Assembly (NCBI GenBank): GCA_024743015.1
Contig: JANSXJ010000221.1
Location: forward strand, 1 to 6,216
DNA from: Hyphomonas sp.
GTDB lineage: Bacteria; Pseudomonadota; Alphaproteobacteria; Caulobacterales; Hyphomonadaceae
Length of the DNA: 6,216 nt
Direction: 5' to 3'
The notes beneath the pieces are model-generated. The model was not told the origin of the DNA, did no database searches, and saw only the letters and a list, made by a program, of their open reading frames with translations. Shown here in pieces: positions 1 through 6,103 of the stretch; the stretch's first letter is position 1; the number at the start of each line of letters is the position of its first letter. The translations under genes and the position numbers were made by a program.

Positions 1-547
1 CAACCTGCGCTACACCAAATCCATGGACGTCTATTTCGACAATGTTCGATTGCCGAAATCCGCCATTGTGGGCGGCGAGGACAATTGGAACAAAGGCTGG
101 AAACTGCTGGCGGGTCGGGCCCTCGATGTGGAAAAGATCGAGATTACCGCCGTCGCCTATGGCATTGCCCGCGCCGCGGTCGAAGAAGCCTGGCAATACG
201 CTCAGGAGCGTGAGCAATTCGGCAAACCGATTTCGCAACACCAGGCGATCCGGCACAAGCTGGTGACCGCGCGCACCAAGCTCCAGGCGGCAAAACATAT
301 GCTCTATCACGGTGCGTATCTCGCCAGCACGGGCCAGCCCTGCAGCATCGAAACCTCGATGGCGAAGCTGTTCGTTGCTGACACAGCCGTCGAGATTGCC
401 ACAACCTGCCAGCAAGTGATGGGCGCCTACGCACTGTCCGATGCCTATGACATGGAACGACACGTTCGCGACTTGCTGGGCATGCCAATCGTCGGCGGCT
501 CATCTGATATGCAGAAGAACAATCTTGCCAGCCTGATGAGACTCTAG
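1..547 (+). CDS. Acyl-CoA dehydrogenase, C-terminal part (5' end outside window)
   Basis: This is the C-terminal portion of a flavin-dependent acyl-CoA dehydrogenase, a family that introduces the alpha,beta double bond into an acyl-CoA and passes electrons to ETF. The reading frame is open from base 2. The ATG at 23 is internal, because the residues before and after it (NLRYTKSMDVYFDNVRLP) form the usual beta-domain stretch. Numbering from that Met, visible elements are GWKLL (26-30), the helix segment beginning ALDVEK (33-38), the flavin-contacting REQFGKPISQHQ (63-74), and the C-terminal region RDLLGMPIVGGSSDMQ (149-164). The usual catalytic Glu of the medium-chain IYEGT motif is Gly158 here, whereas Glu37 lies where isovaleryl-CoA and long-chain dehydrogenases carry their base. 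The family is certain; the acyl substrate is unknown. A GNAT gene follows 82 bp downstream on the same strand. Confidence 0.95.
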   Translation, partial: NLRYTKSMDVYFDNVRLPKSAIVGGEDNWNKGWKLLAGRALDVEKIEITAVAYGIARAAVEEAWQYAQEREQFGKPISQHQAIRHKLVTARTKLQAAKHMLYHGAYLASTGQPCSIETSMAKLFVADTAVEIATTCQQVMGAYALSDAYDMERHVRDLLGMPIVGGSSDMQKNNLASLMRL

Positions 548-629
548 CGCACCACCAGAAGTTGGGCGTCGCGCCCTTGAGGCGTCTGCCCGCGTGTGTT
601 GAAATGGGCCAACCTTCAGCGAGCTGGAT
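548..629. other. Intergenic spacer, acyl-CoA dehydrogenase to GNAT gene
   Basis: The spacer is 82 bp. It contains a tiny GGGCG-TCG-CGCCC hairpin (564-576) without a T-run and no clear promoter, so read-through between the two genes is plausible. Confidence 0.4.
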
Positions 630-1205
630 ATGGACCTCTCTGCCCCAGGATATGAAACCGCATTGTTGCGGTTCGAGCCGGTGTGCGACGCGCATCGTGA
701 TCTCCTGCGAGGACCCGCGATCGAAAAGTCACTCTGGAAGTACATGCCCGCGCTGAGTGGCGGGACCAATCTGGAGAATTACCTGCAGGCCTTGTTGCAG
801 ACACAGAAAGCAGGGATCGCGGCCTATTACGTCCTGTTCCAGAAATCTGACGGGGCCTATGCCGGGATTGCAGGGTTCAATGAGATCAACCGGATCCATC
901 GGCGTCTGCGCAATAATATTTCCTGGCATCCTCCGGACATGGACGCCATCCGCCTCTATCAGGCGACCCAACATGGAATGATGAAGCGCGCTTATGACTG
1001 GCGTGCCAAACGCATGGAATGGCAGATCAATCCGAAAAATGAATTCATCATGCAAAACCTGCAATTCCTCGAACCCACGCGCGAAGCGCATTTCCGAAAC
1101 TTTGAACGCACCGCGGACGGCGTCTGGATCGACAAGATTGTCTACTCGATGACCAGGCCCGAACTCGCCGCGGCGATTGAACGCCTCGAGCGGGAGCTGG
1201 TCTAG
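630..1205 (+). CDS. GNAT-family N-acetyltransferase-like protein (RimJ/RimL type)
   Basis: The 191-residue product has the layout of RimJ/RimL-like GNAT proteins, which transfer an acetyl group from acetyl-CoA to an amine. It has an N-terminal LLRFEPVCDAHRDLL (12-26), WKYMPAL (36-42), a central strand pair around YYVLFQ and YAGIAGFNEI (66-86), then a helix from about 105 to 124. It ends with LQFLEPTREAHFRN (144-157), matching the family's LGF-x-EG-xx-RN region, and a closing TADGVWIDKIVYSM. The classical acetyl-CoA loop (Q/RxxGxG/A) is not recognisable, so activity and substrate are uncertain. An in-frame TGA at 600-602 and no ATG or GTG between it and 630 support this start, although the ribosome site is weak. 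The gene may be read through from the acyl-CoA dehydrogenase, and it converges on the P450 gene, sharing its last four bases. Confidence 0.8.
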   Translation: MDLSAPGYETALLRFEPVCDAHRDLLRGPAIEKSLWKYMPALSGGTNLENYLQALLQTQKAGIAAYYVLFQKSDGAYAGIAGFNEINRIHRRLRNNISWHPPDMDAIRLYQATQHGMMKRAYDWRAKRMEWQINPKNEFIMQNLQFLEPTREAHFRNFERTADGVWIDKIVYSMTRPELAAAIERLERELV

Positions 1206-2431
1206 ACCTCGACCTCCAGGCGCTCGATGCCGCGAAAGAAAGGCAGGCTGCGCCACTCAATGTCCTGATCCGGAAGCTTCATATCCGGATAGCGCTCAAA
1301 CAGCTTCAGATAGACTCGACGCGCCTCGATCCGCGCCAGCGGGGCGCCGATGCAAATATGCGCGCCGCCGCCAAACGAGACATGCGATGAGCGCTTCACG
1401 GTGATGTCAAAGTCTTCCGGCGTTTCGAACTTGCCGGGGTCCCGGTTCGCGGCGGCCAGCGACATGAAGACGGGTTGGCTTTTCTTCATCGGACAGCCCG
1501 CCACCTCGCGATCCTCCGAGACAATGCGAGATGTCGCTTGCACCGGCGCTTCGTAGCGCAGCACTTCTTCGACCGCGGCCGCGCCAAGCGAAGGATCAGC
1601 CTTCAGGGCTTCTAGCTGCTCCGGATGGGTCAGGAACAGCCAGACGCCATTGCCGATCAAATCCGTAGTGGTGAGATTCCCGCCGACCAGAAGCGCCTGC
1701 AAATTCACCCGCAACTCGTCATCGTCAAAGTCGCCGCCATCCGCCTGGGCCTGAACCATATCGCTGATCAGGTCATCTCTTGGATCGTTCCGACGGGCCG
1801 TCATAAGCTCCGTGAAATAGGCATCCAGCTTCTCTCCGCTGGCTTCCATATAAGCTGTCTCTTCCGCCGTCCGCATCGGATTCAGGCTGAGAATGATGCC
1901 TTCCGACCAATCTCGAAATTCCGGTAACCGGCTTTCATCGACGCCGAGAATATGAGCGATGATCAGGATCGGGATGGGCACTGCTATATGCTCCATCAAA
2001 TCAAACCGGCCAGACGCAGGCGCAGCATCGATAATCCTATCGATCATCGCCTCGATCTCCGGCTCCATCTTCTTGATGCGCGCGTAAAACGCTTTGACCA
2101 GCGGGAGCCGGTTACGTGAATGGTCCGGGTCGTCCTGAAACAGGATGCTTGAGCGTCGACCGTTCGGATCGTCCGGATTAGCGAGCATGCGCGAAAGCGA
2201 CCCTTCTTCTGCTTTGCTGGGCTGGCGCACAAACGTGCGATCATTCACCGTGGCGCGAATATCGTCATAGCGCGTCAGCAGCCAGGTCTTCACCGCCTCG
2301 TCCCGCAGAACCGGACAGGTTTCGCGCAAGGCCTTCAAACGCGGATGCGGGTTTTCCCGCGCATCAGCGTCAAAGGCCGAAATCTGCAACAGGCTGGTCG
2401 GTGCTTCAATTGCTGGCTTGTCATCGCTCAT
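1202..2431 (-). CDS. Cytochrome P450 monooxygenase
   Basis: This is a complete soluble bacterial class I cytochrome P450 of 409 residues with no membrane anchor. It should hydroxylate or otherwise oxidise a small hydrophobic substrate using O2 and electrons from a ferredoxin/reductase pair, neither of which is in the window. Landmarks are the C-helix region DDPDHSRNR (100-108) with heme-propionate ligands His104 and Arg108; the I-helix VGGNLTTTD (249-257); the K-helix ExxR at Glu289-Arg292; and the heme loop SFGGGAHICIGAPLAR (352-367) with the axial thiolate Cys360. The I-helix has Leu253 where most P450s have Glu or Asp beside the catalytic Thr. The start is supported by GGGAGG eight bases upstream of ATG. 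The gene lies 120 bp downstream of a lipoprotein gene on the same strand and is convergent with the GNAT gene. Family certain; CYP subfamily and substrate not assigned. Confidence 0.97.
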   Translation of the reverse strand: MSDDKPAIEAPTSLLQISAFDADARENPHPRLKALRETCPVLRDEAVKTWLLTRYDDIRATVNDRTFVRQPSKAEEGSLSRMLANPDDPNGRRSSILFQDDPDHSRNRLPLVKAFYARIKKMEPEIEAMIDRIIDAAPASGRFDLMEHIAVPIPILIIAHILGVDESRLPEFRDWSEGIILSLNPMRTAEETAYMEASGEKLDAYFTELMTARRNDPRDDLISDMVQAQADGGDFDDDELRVNLQALLVGGNLTTTDLIGNGVWLFLTHPEQLEALKADPSLGAAAVEEVLRYEAPVQATSRIVSEDREVAGCPMKKSQPVFMSLAAANRDPGKFETPEDFDITVKRSSHVSFGGGAHICIGAPLARIEARRVYLKLFERYPDMKLPDQDIEWRSLPFFRGIERLEVEV

Positions 2432-2439
2432 TTTATTCG

Positions 2440-2445
2440 CCTCCC
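2440..2445 (-). promoter_or_regulatory. Ribosome binding site of the P450 gene
   Basis: On the minus strand this reads GGGAGG, eight bases before the ATG at 2431-2429. It is a strong Shine-Dalgarno match and fixes the P450 start. Confidence 0.8.
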
Positions 2446-2454
2446 ACGGCCTTG

Positions 2455-2499
2455 CGGACGGCGCGTTTGGGCTGAGCCTATTTATCGATCTGCCGTCCG
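2455..2499 (-). repeat. 8-bp inverted repeat in the P450 leader
   Basis: CGGACGGC at 2455-2462 is the exact reverse complement of GCCGTCCG at 2492-2499, with 29 bp between. It sits 24 to 68 bases upstream of the P450 ATG. It could fold in the leader transcript or be a protein site, or be coincidence in GC-rich DNA. No promoter hexamers that would settle this are evident. Confidence 0.35.
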
Positions 2500-2515
2500 A
2501 CTGGGCCCTGTCATA

Positions 2516-2535
2516 GCGAAAAACCCATGGTTCGC
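2516..2535 (-). terminator. Weak hairpin with U-run, possible terminator of the lipoprotein gene
   Basis: On the minus strand, GAACC-ATG-GGTTT forms a short stem (one G-U pair, three-base loop) that runs into a stretch of five T. It begins about 16 bases after the lipoprotein stop, where a rho-independent terminator would be expected. The stem is short, so it would be partial at best and some transcripts may continue into the P450 gene. Confidence 0.25.
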
Positions 2536-2551
2536 ACAGGCTGACGACACG

Positions 2552-3319
2552 TCACCCTTCGCTTGCGAGCTCGATTGAACGCGCCTGAAGCTCTGCCATG
2601 GAGTCTCCGAATTCCTGCGCCAGTTTGGCAACTGCGCGGGTTTCAGCCTTGTCAGCATATGTGCGCGCCGTGGACCCATCCGAGACCACGCGGCTCACGC
2701 CTGACTTCTCGGCATGTGTCGTCAGCGTTGCATATGGATAGCCGGTTCGAACATCGAGCATCAGCCCGCTCGCCGAAGCCTCAACTTCGATCGTTCGGCT
2801 TGGCAGCACAAACATGCCGATCACGGTAAGATCTGCCAGGGCGAGCGCGTTGGCTTTCTCGTCCCTGCTGGAACCGACCTCATAGGTCAATACATAGTCC
2901 AGATGTTGCCGCGCTGCGCCGCGCCGGATGTGGCCAATGATCGCCGCCGTATTATTCGAGCGCCGCATAGGAGCATCGCTGACCATGGAGGCAATCAAGG
3001 GACTGACCGGAACGAATTCACCATAGTCTGAACCCAGTTCTTCGAGGACGTCTTGCCAGATCCGCGCTTCGTCTTCGGGCAGCGTCGTCAGGGCGCCACG
3101 CTCGATACGCGCCAAGCCGATCCGCGCCGGAAAGGCGAGCGTCGGTTCGATGGCCGCGATACGGCGGACATCTTCATCAATTTCGGTCGCGACACTATTG
3201 GCGCTTTCATGAGTGGCATCGTAGCGGGCAAGATAGTCAGCCCCTGAACTTGTTTGCAGATGGGTCTCACATGCGCCAAGACCGGCAATCAGCGCCGCGA
3301 CCAAAACCAGGTTTCTCAT
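2552..3319 (-). CDS. Putative lipoprotein of unknown function
   Basis: I do not recognise this 255-residue protein. It begins MRNLVLVAALIAGLGACETH, a lipoprotein signal peptide with lipobox LGAC and the lipidated Cys at 17. The +2 residue is Glu rather than Asp, so outer-membrane sorting is likely. The mature protein has a mixed alpha/beta look: a helical, charged segment (YLARYDATHESANSVATEI), strands around ARIGLARIERG, a DYVLTYEVG strand, and a hydrophobic LADLTVIGMFVLPSRTIEVEA stretch, ending in a helix. This faintly recalls the periplasmic folds of CsgG- or TolB-like secretion lipoproteins, but I would not name it on that basis. The frame stays open upstream to 3544, but the ATG at 3319 is preferred because it starts the signal peptide and has AAGGA seven bases upstream. 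It is divergent from the BVMO gene. Confidence 0.85.
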   Translation of the reverse strand: MRNLVLVAALIAGLGACETHLQTSSGADYLARYDATHESANSVATEIDEDVRRIAAIEPTLAFPARIGLARIERGALTTLPEDEARIWQDVLEELGSDYGEFVPVSPLIASMVSDAPMRRSNNTAAIIGHIRRGAARQHLDYVLTYEVGSSRDEKANALALADLTVIGMFVLPSRTIEVEASASGLMLDVRTGYPYATLTTHAEKSGVSRVVSDGSTARTYADKAETRAVAKLAQEFGDSMAELQARSIELASEG

Positions 3320-3326
3320 AAGTCTA

Positions 3327-3331
3327 TCCTT
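3327..3331 (-). promoter_or_regulatory. Ribosome binding site deciding the lipoprotein start
   Basis: The minus strand reads AAGGA seven bases before the ATG at 3319-3317. Together with the signal peptide directly after it, this rejects the longer in-frame start at 3544. Confidence 0.75.
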
Positions 3332-3344
3332 CTCCCAAAACCAG

Positions 3345-3366
3345 TTTGTGAGCGTTTGCTTACAAA
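3345..3366. promoter_or_regulatory. Candidate operator (22-bp inverted repeat) between divergent genes
   Basis: TTTGTGAGC (3345-3353), a GTTT spacer, then GCTTACAAA (3358-3366) make 9-bp arms with a single mismatch. Size, symmetry and a GAGC/GCTTAC core resemble TetR-family operators. The site is 25 bp upstream of the lipoprotein start and 95 bp upstream of the BVMO start, so it could control either or both. No regulator gene is in the window and no convincing -35/-10 pair is visible around it. Confidence 0.5.
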
Positions 3367-3450
3367 TGAGGCGAAATCCGGAACCCACTATGGTGTCTTC
3401 GGGGCAATCCTTGGCTTCCGTTCGGGAAAGACTGAGACAGTAGGCCAGAC

Positions 3451-3455
3451 AGGAG
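3451..3455 (+). promoter_or_regulatory. Ribosome binding site of the BVMO gene
   Basis: AGGAG lies six bases before the ATG at 3462. It is a strong match and fixes the start of the monooxygenase with its N-terminal extension. Confidence 0.8.
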
Positions 3456-3461
3456 AAAAGC

Positions 3462-5255
3462 ATGACCACAGCGACGCTCGACAAAGAAGCCCTGAAAAAG
3501 AAATACGCCGAGGAACGCGACAAGCGATTGCGCAGCGACGGCAACGCTCAGTATCAGCGCCTCGAAGGAAAATTCGAAGACCTGGCGACGGATCCATACA
3601 CGCCCCTGAAAGAGCGAGCGCCGGTGATGGATCACGTCACATTCGCTTTTATTGGCGGCGGTTTTGCCGGCCTCGTCGTCGGGGCACGGCTGAAGGAAGC
3701 TGGTATCGAGAGTGTGCGCATCATTGAGAAAGGCGGTGACTTTGGCGGCACCTGGTATTGGAACCGCTATCCGGGCGCGCAGTGCGATACGGCCGCTATG
3801 ATCTATCTGCCTTTGCTCGAAGAAACCGGGCATATGCCGAGCCAGAAATATGTCTACGCGCCTGAGATCCGCGCGCATTGCGGCAATATCGGGCAGCAAT
3901 TTGATCTCTACAAAGACGCCCTGTTCCACACCGAGGTGACCGCACTGGAATGGCAGGCCGAGACGTCTCGTTGGTTGATCGAGACCTCACGCGGTGATGC
4001 GTTCACGGCAAAATATGTCGGCATGGGCACCGGTCCTCTGCACGTCGCCAAACTGCCGGGCATCGAAGGTATTGAGACCTTTAAGGGAAAATCCTTCCAT
4101 ACCAGCCGCTGGGATTATGCCTATACAGGCGGCACACCGGACGGTGACCCCATGGACAAGTTGCAAGACAAGCGCGTCGCCATTATCGGCACGGGCGCAA
4201 CCGCGGTGCAATGCGTCCCGCATCTCGCCAAAGCGGCGAAAGAACTGCTCGTCTTCCAGCGCACCCCGTCCTCCGTCGACAAGCGAAACAATGAACCGAT
4301 TGACCGCGAATGGTTCGACTCCATCGCAACCCCGGGCTGGCAAAAACGCTGGTTCGACAATTTCGTCGACAATCAGTCGCAAGGCTTCCCTGAAGAAGAC
4401 TATGTCATGGATGGCTGGACCGACTTGTCGCGTCGCATCCGCGAAAAAGTTCGGCAGATGCCGCCGGATCAGTGGACGCCGGAAGGCATGCTGCAAGCCT
4501 TTGAAGACGCAGACTTTGAAAAGATGGAAGAGATCCGCCAGCGCTGCGAGGAAGTCGTCGCCGATCAGGACACAGCCGAGAAACTGAAGGCCTGGTACCG
4601 TCAGCTCTGCAAGCGCCCCTGCTTCCACGATGAGTATCTACAAGCGTTCAATGAACCGGGCGCCCGCCTGATCCACACAGATGGTAAAGGCGTCGAGAAA
4701 ATCACGGAAACTGGCCTTGTCGCAAATGGCGAACATTATGAGGTCGATTGCATCGTCTATGCGTCAGGGTTTGAAGTTGGCTCGGACTATACGGCCCGCG
4801 CAGGTTTCGATCTCACCGGCCGCGATGGCGTGAAGCTGTCTGAGGCCTGGGCTGACGGGATGCAGACCTTTCACGGCCTGCACGTTCATGGATTCCCGAA
4901 TGCCTTCATCGTCCAACCCAGCCAGGCGGCGAACCTGATCTCCAACGTGCCGCACAATATTGTCGATCACGCCAACACAATCTCAGCCGTGGTCGCGCAT
5001 GCAGAGAGAGAGGGATTTACGGAAGTCGAACCCGACGCCGAAGCACAAAAGGCCTGGGTGGAGCTCATCCTGTCGGGTCAGGGCATGCTGATCGGCACGA
5101 CAGAATGCACGCCGGGTTATTACAATAATGAAGGCGCAGGTGTGACCGAAAAGAACCGCCATCAATTAGGCCACCCTGGCGGTGCGAAAGCGTTCTTCCA
5201 TCATATTGCCGCCTGGCGCGACAAAGGCACTTATGACGGTCTGAACTTCTCCTGA
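3462..5255 (+). CDS. Baeyer-Villiger monooxygenase (FAD/NADPH flavoprotein)
   Basis: This 597-residue flavoprotein should insert one oxygen atom next to a carbonyl, turning a ketone into an ester or lactone with NADPH and O2. Visible are a charged N-terminal helix (about 1-50), the FAD Rossmann loop GGGFAG (65-70), GGTWYWNRYPGAQCD (95-109) with conserved Asp109, the BVMO fingerprint F-x-G-xxx-H-xxx-W-D (Phe207 to Asp218), the NADPH loop GTGATA (243-248), and RTPSSVDKRNN with probable active-site Arg275. KRPCFHDEYL (384-393) and GYYNNEG (552-558) are typical of the long, roughly 600-residue group that includes cyclopentadecanone monooxygenase. Oddly, the usual D-x-E-S after the flavin motif is D-T-A-A (109-112). 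The substrate is unknown; bulky cyclic ketones are plausible. The crotonase-fold gene follows 23 bp downstream and is probably cotranscribed. Confidence 0.95.
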   Translation: MTTATLDKEALKKKYAEERDKRLRSDGNAQYQRLEGKFEDLATDPYTPLKERAPVMDHVTFAFIGGGFAGLVVGARLKEAGIESVRIIEKGGDFGGTWYWNRYPGAQCDTAAMIYLPLLEETGHMPSQKYVYAPEIRAHCGNIGQQFDLYKDALFHTEVTALEWQAETSRWLIETSRGDAFTAKYVGMGTGPLHVAKLPGIEGIETFKGKSFHTSRWDYAYTGGTPDGDPMDKLQDKRVAIIGTGATAVQCVPHLAKAAKELLVFQRTPSSVDKRNNEPIDREWFDSIATPGWQKRWFDNFVDNQSQGFPEEDYVMDGWTDLSRRIREKVRQMPPDQWTPEGMLQAFEDADFEKMEEIRQRCEEVVADQDTAEKLKAWYRQLCKRPCFHDEYLQAFNEPGARLIHTDGKGVEKITETGLVANGEHYEVDCIVYASGFEVGSDYTARAGFDLTGRDGVKLSEAWADGMQTFHGLHVHGFPNAFIVQPSQAANLISNVPHNIVDHANTISAVVAHAEREGFTEVEPDAEAQKAWVELILSGQGMLIGTTECTPGYYNNEGAGVTEKNRHQLGHPGGAKAFFHHIAAWRDKGTYDGLNFS

Positions 5256-5278
5256 GACGCCGCCAGAACGGATCGCGC

Positions 5279-6103
5279 ATGGACCTGAAAACGACGCTCT
5301 ATTCAGTTGACGACCAGATCGCCACGATCACGCTGAACCGTCCGCATCGCGGCAATGCGTGGACAGGACGGATGCACACTGAGTATCGCTATTTGCTGGA
5401 TCAGGCGGACAAGGACCCCGAAGTGCGGGTGATCCTCCTGACTGGCGCAGGCGAACGGTTTTGCGTCGGCGGAGATTCTCAAGCGCTCGATGGCCATGCC
5501 CGAAAAGGCGGATACGACGCAGGAACACCGGTCGATATCGTCACGCCAGGCAGCCGCGAGTTCGCGCCATTTGCCGAGGATTTCGCCTATCAGTTTGCCT
5601 TATCCAAGCCGGTCATCGCCGCCATCAATGGCGCAGCGGCGGGCGTCGGCCTGGTCATGGCGTGCTATGCCGATATCCGGTTTGCGGTTCCGAGCGCCAA
5701 GCTGACAACCGCGCATGGCCCGCTCAATCTACCGGCAGAGTATGGCCTATCCTGGTTGCTCCCTCGCCTGATCGGCGGTGCGCGGGCGATGGAGCTGCTC
5801 ATGTCGAGCCGCAAGTTCCTGACGGAAGAAGCCCACCAGATGGGACTGATCCATCGCCTTGTTTCACCAGAAGACCTGATCGCGGAAACCCGCGCCTATG
5901 CGGCAGACCTTGTGCAACGCGTGTCGCCTGAAGCCTTGCGACAATCGAAGCGCCAGACCTATCTCGATTTCCACCGCGACATCGGCATGTCAGTGCGCGA
6001 GGCGAACGATCTTCTGAGTGCAATGGTCAAACAATCTGACTATCGCGAGGCCATTCGCGCCTTTCTGGAGAAACGCCCCGCCGATTGGGGCAGGTCAGAC
6101 TAA
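5279..6103 (+). CDS. Enoyl-CoA hydratase/isomerase family protein (crotonase fold)
   Basis: This 274-residue crotonase-fold protein acts on acyl-CoA thioesters; members hydrate, isomerise or cleave C-C bonds. Both oxyanion-hole segments are clear: NRPHRGNAW (20-28) with RFCVGGD (60-66), and NGAAAGVG (117-124). The position of the first hydratase glutamate (rat Glu144) is Val126, while a Glu is present at 154 in PAEYGLSWLLPRLIG, a stretch typical of a subgroup usually annotated only as enoyl-CoA hydratase-related. A GNAWTG segment and a helical C-terminus (SVREANDLLSAM, then FLEKRPADW) complete the fold. The ribosome site is poor (CGGAT five bases upstream), as often in tightly spaced operon genes; translation may depend on the BVMO gene 23 bp upstream. 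The family is certain, the reaction is not. Confidence 0.92.
   Translation: MDLKTTLYSVDDQIATITLNRPHRGNAWTGRMHTEYRYLLDQADKDPEVRVILLTGAGERFCVGGDSQALDGHARKGGYDAGTPVDIVTPGSREFAPFAEDFAYQFALSKPVIAAINGAAAGVGLVMACYADIRFAVPSAKLTTAHGPLNLPAEYGLSWLLPRLIGGARAMELLMSSRKFLTEEAHQMGLIHRLVSPEDLIAETRAYAADLVQRVSPEALRQSKRQTYLDFHRDIGMSVREANDLLSAMVKQSDYREAIRAFLEKRPADWGRSD

Noticed and set aside
564..576. GGGCG-TCG-CGCCC hairpin as a terminator of the acyl-CoA dehydrogenase gene
   Set aside because: The stem is only five base pairs and is not followed by a T-run.
144..695. 183-codon open frame on the minus strand
   Set aside because: It lies antisense to the acyl-CoA dehydrogenase and runs into the GNAT start; its product is rich in Arg, Cys and Ser with no family features, typical of a shadow frame in GC-rich DNA.
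729..1256. 175-codon open frame on the minus strand
   Set aside because: Antisense to the GNAT gene and overlapping the P450 end; no recognisable motifs, while the sense frame shows a GNAT layout.
3356..3391. BVMO promoter with TTGCTT as -35 and CACTAT as -10
   Set aside because: The spacing would be about 24 bases and the -10 matches only three of six positions.
3320..3544. Upstream in-frame extension of the lipoprotein to 3544
   Set aside because: It would overlap the BVMO start and bury the signal peptide; the ATG at 3319 has a good ribosome site and begins the lipoprotein signal.
3254..3727. 157-codon open frame on the plus strand
   Set aside because: It spans the lipoprotein start, the intergenic operator and the BVMO N-terminus in another frame, with a low-complexity basic product.
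3987..4628. 213-codon open frame on the minus strand
   Set aside because: Fully antisense to the BVMO, whose conserved motifs continue through the whole interval.
5461..5931. 156-codon open frame on the plus strand
   Set aside because: Out-of-frame shadow inside the crotonase-fold gene with an Arg-rich product.
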